A stretch of DNA of 64,000 nt, taken from contig NZ_JAKRGH010000003.1 of NCBI RefSeq assembly GCF_022347565.1, positions 186,001-250,000 of the forward strand. Reading direction: 5' to 3'. Positions 63,491-64,000 of the stretch are shown in pieces. This DNA comes from Vibrio sp. Of7-15. Its GTDB lineage: Bacteria > Pseudomonadota > Gammaproteobacteria > Enterobacterales > Vibrionaceae. Every line of letters begins with the position of its first letter. Positions within the stretch are counted from its first letter, which is position 1. The position numbers and the translations under genes are program-made. The notes beneath the pieces are model-generated. The model worked only from the letters and a program-made list of their open reading frames with translations, searched no databases and was not told the origin of the DNA.

Positions 63491-64000
63491 GCATTGAACA
63501 CCTGGTGATCATTATCGTTGTCGTCATCACCTTCGATTTTGGTTGTAATTTTTAAAGACACACCAAACATATTGCGGTAAATCACACCTTTTACATTAAA
63601 GAAGAAAGGTAAAACAATGATCAGACCTAATCCAAATACCGTGAACGACAATGCAAACATAATAAGAAGAAACATATAGATAGCAGTAAGCGGGATAATT
63701 TTCTTATAAGTCGCTCTAAAAGAAAGCATTAATGCTTGTAATGGCGGCACTCGTTTTTCACAAATAAGCAGCGTGCCCATTCCGAGAGCCATGGTTAAAT
63801 ACAATGACAGTAAAGGGAAAATAAGATTAGCCATTCCTTGAACAGAAGACGCCACCATAGTTGCAATAGTCACTGCTACCGCAAAAGGAAGCCCTTTCAT
63901 TAAATGGCGAGGTTTACTCGGCAGCCCAGCAGCATGACTCATGGCCATTAAACTAACGCCAGCGTATAGCGGTGCACTCAGTACTTCAGAGCTAAAGTTA
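63487..64000 (-). CDS. Integral membrane protein, 5' end outside the window
   Basis: The frame runs open past the first internal ATG (63948) to the window end, reading NFSSEVLSAPLYAGVSLMAM before it, so the gene continues to the right. Several membrane helices are present, and the C-terminus is acidic (EGDDDNDNDHQ). A BPSS1780/YciC-like membrane family is possible, at low confidence. Its stop overlaps the Bax-like start. Confidence 0.7.
   Translation of the reverse strand, partial: NFSSEVLSAPLYAGVSLMAMSHAAGLPSKPRHLMKGLPFAVAVTIATMVASSVQGMANLIFPLLSLYLTMALGMGTLLICEKRVPPLQALMLSFRATYKKIIPLTAIYMFLLIMFALSFTVFGLGLIIVLPFFFNVKGVIYRNMFGVSLKITTKIEGDDDNDNDHQVFNA

Overview
This 64-kb window is AT-rich bacterial chromosomal DNA from a member of the Vibrionaceae, most probably Aliivibrio (the A. 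fischeri group). Evidence is the codon and base composition, several Vibrio-type conserved hypothetical genes, and gammaproteobacterial gene blocks: letA-letB-rsmF, msrC-proQ-prc, pyrD-zapC-rlmL-uup, rmf-fabA-lonH-matP, and ccoNOQP-HIS with fnr-uspE-ttcA. No rRNA, tRNA, CRISPR array or intact insertion sequence was seen.

Layout. 1-7.2 kb: an M3 oligopeptidase cut by the window edge, a YajQ protein, a Trp-type DAHP synthase, a membrane GGDEF/EAL protein and an orphan PEP-synthase C-terminal domain. 7.3-21.4 kb: an unknown membrane protein, a CvfB-like S1 protein, the envelope lipid-transport genes letA/letB (seven MCE modules) behind an ABC exporter gene and followed by rsmF, then divergently msrC, proQ and prc. 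21.5-36.3 kb: pepN, a DUF2835 gene, the giant NAD-glutamate dehydrogenase, pyrD, zapC, rlmKL, a glutaredoxin-like gene and uup. 36.3-43.7 kb: a DUF3466 protein with a GlyGly-CTERM-like tail, rmf, fabA, a Lon-like protease, matP and small conserved genes.

43.7-48.8 kb is the replication-terminus core. A 28-bp dif-like XerC/XerD site lies at 45225-45252. It is flanked by two perfect 13-bp matS-type sites at 44134 and 46320, about 1.1 kb on either side, and matP itself is only 3.6 kb away. Immediately left of dif is a decayed phage remnant of higher GC (about 44.03-44.97 kb): the end of a virion protein gene, three tiny overlapping membrane-protein ORFs and a DUF3653-like regulator. One of the two matS sites lies inside the virion-protein fragment. 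Right of dif is a FIST-domain (NosP-like) and hybrid histidine kinase pair.

48.9-64 kb: a short-chain dehydrogenase homologue lacking the catalytic Tyr/Lys, the complete cbb3 cytochrome oxidase and assembly cluster (ccoNOQP, ccoH, ccoI, ccoS, a SafE-like protein), fnr with a good FNR box in its own promoter, uspE, ttcA, pepT, and a secreted-protein / Bax-lipoprotein / membrane-protein operon running off the right edge.

Several real genes are under 60 codons (rmf, ccoQ, ccoS and the phage mini-ORFs) and were found by reading the DNA. The most interesting parts are the dif/matS/phage-remnant cluster, a 20-bp perfect palindrome at 43183, a terminator hairpin abutting the pyrD ribosome-binding site, and two pseudoenzyme-like genes.
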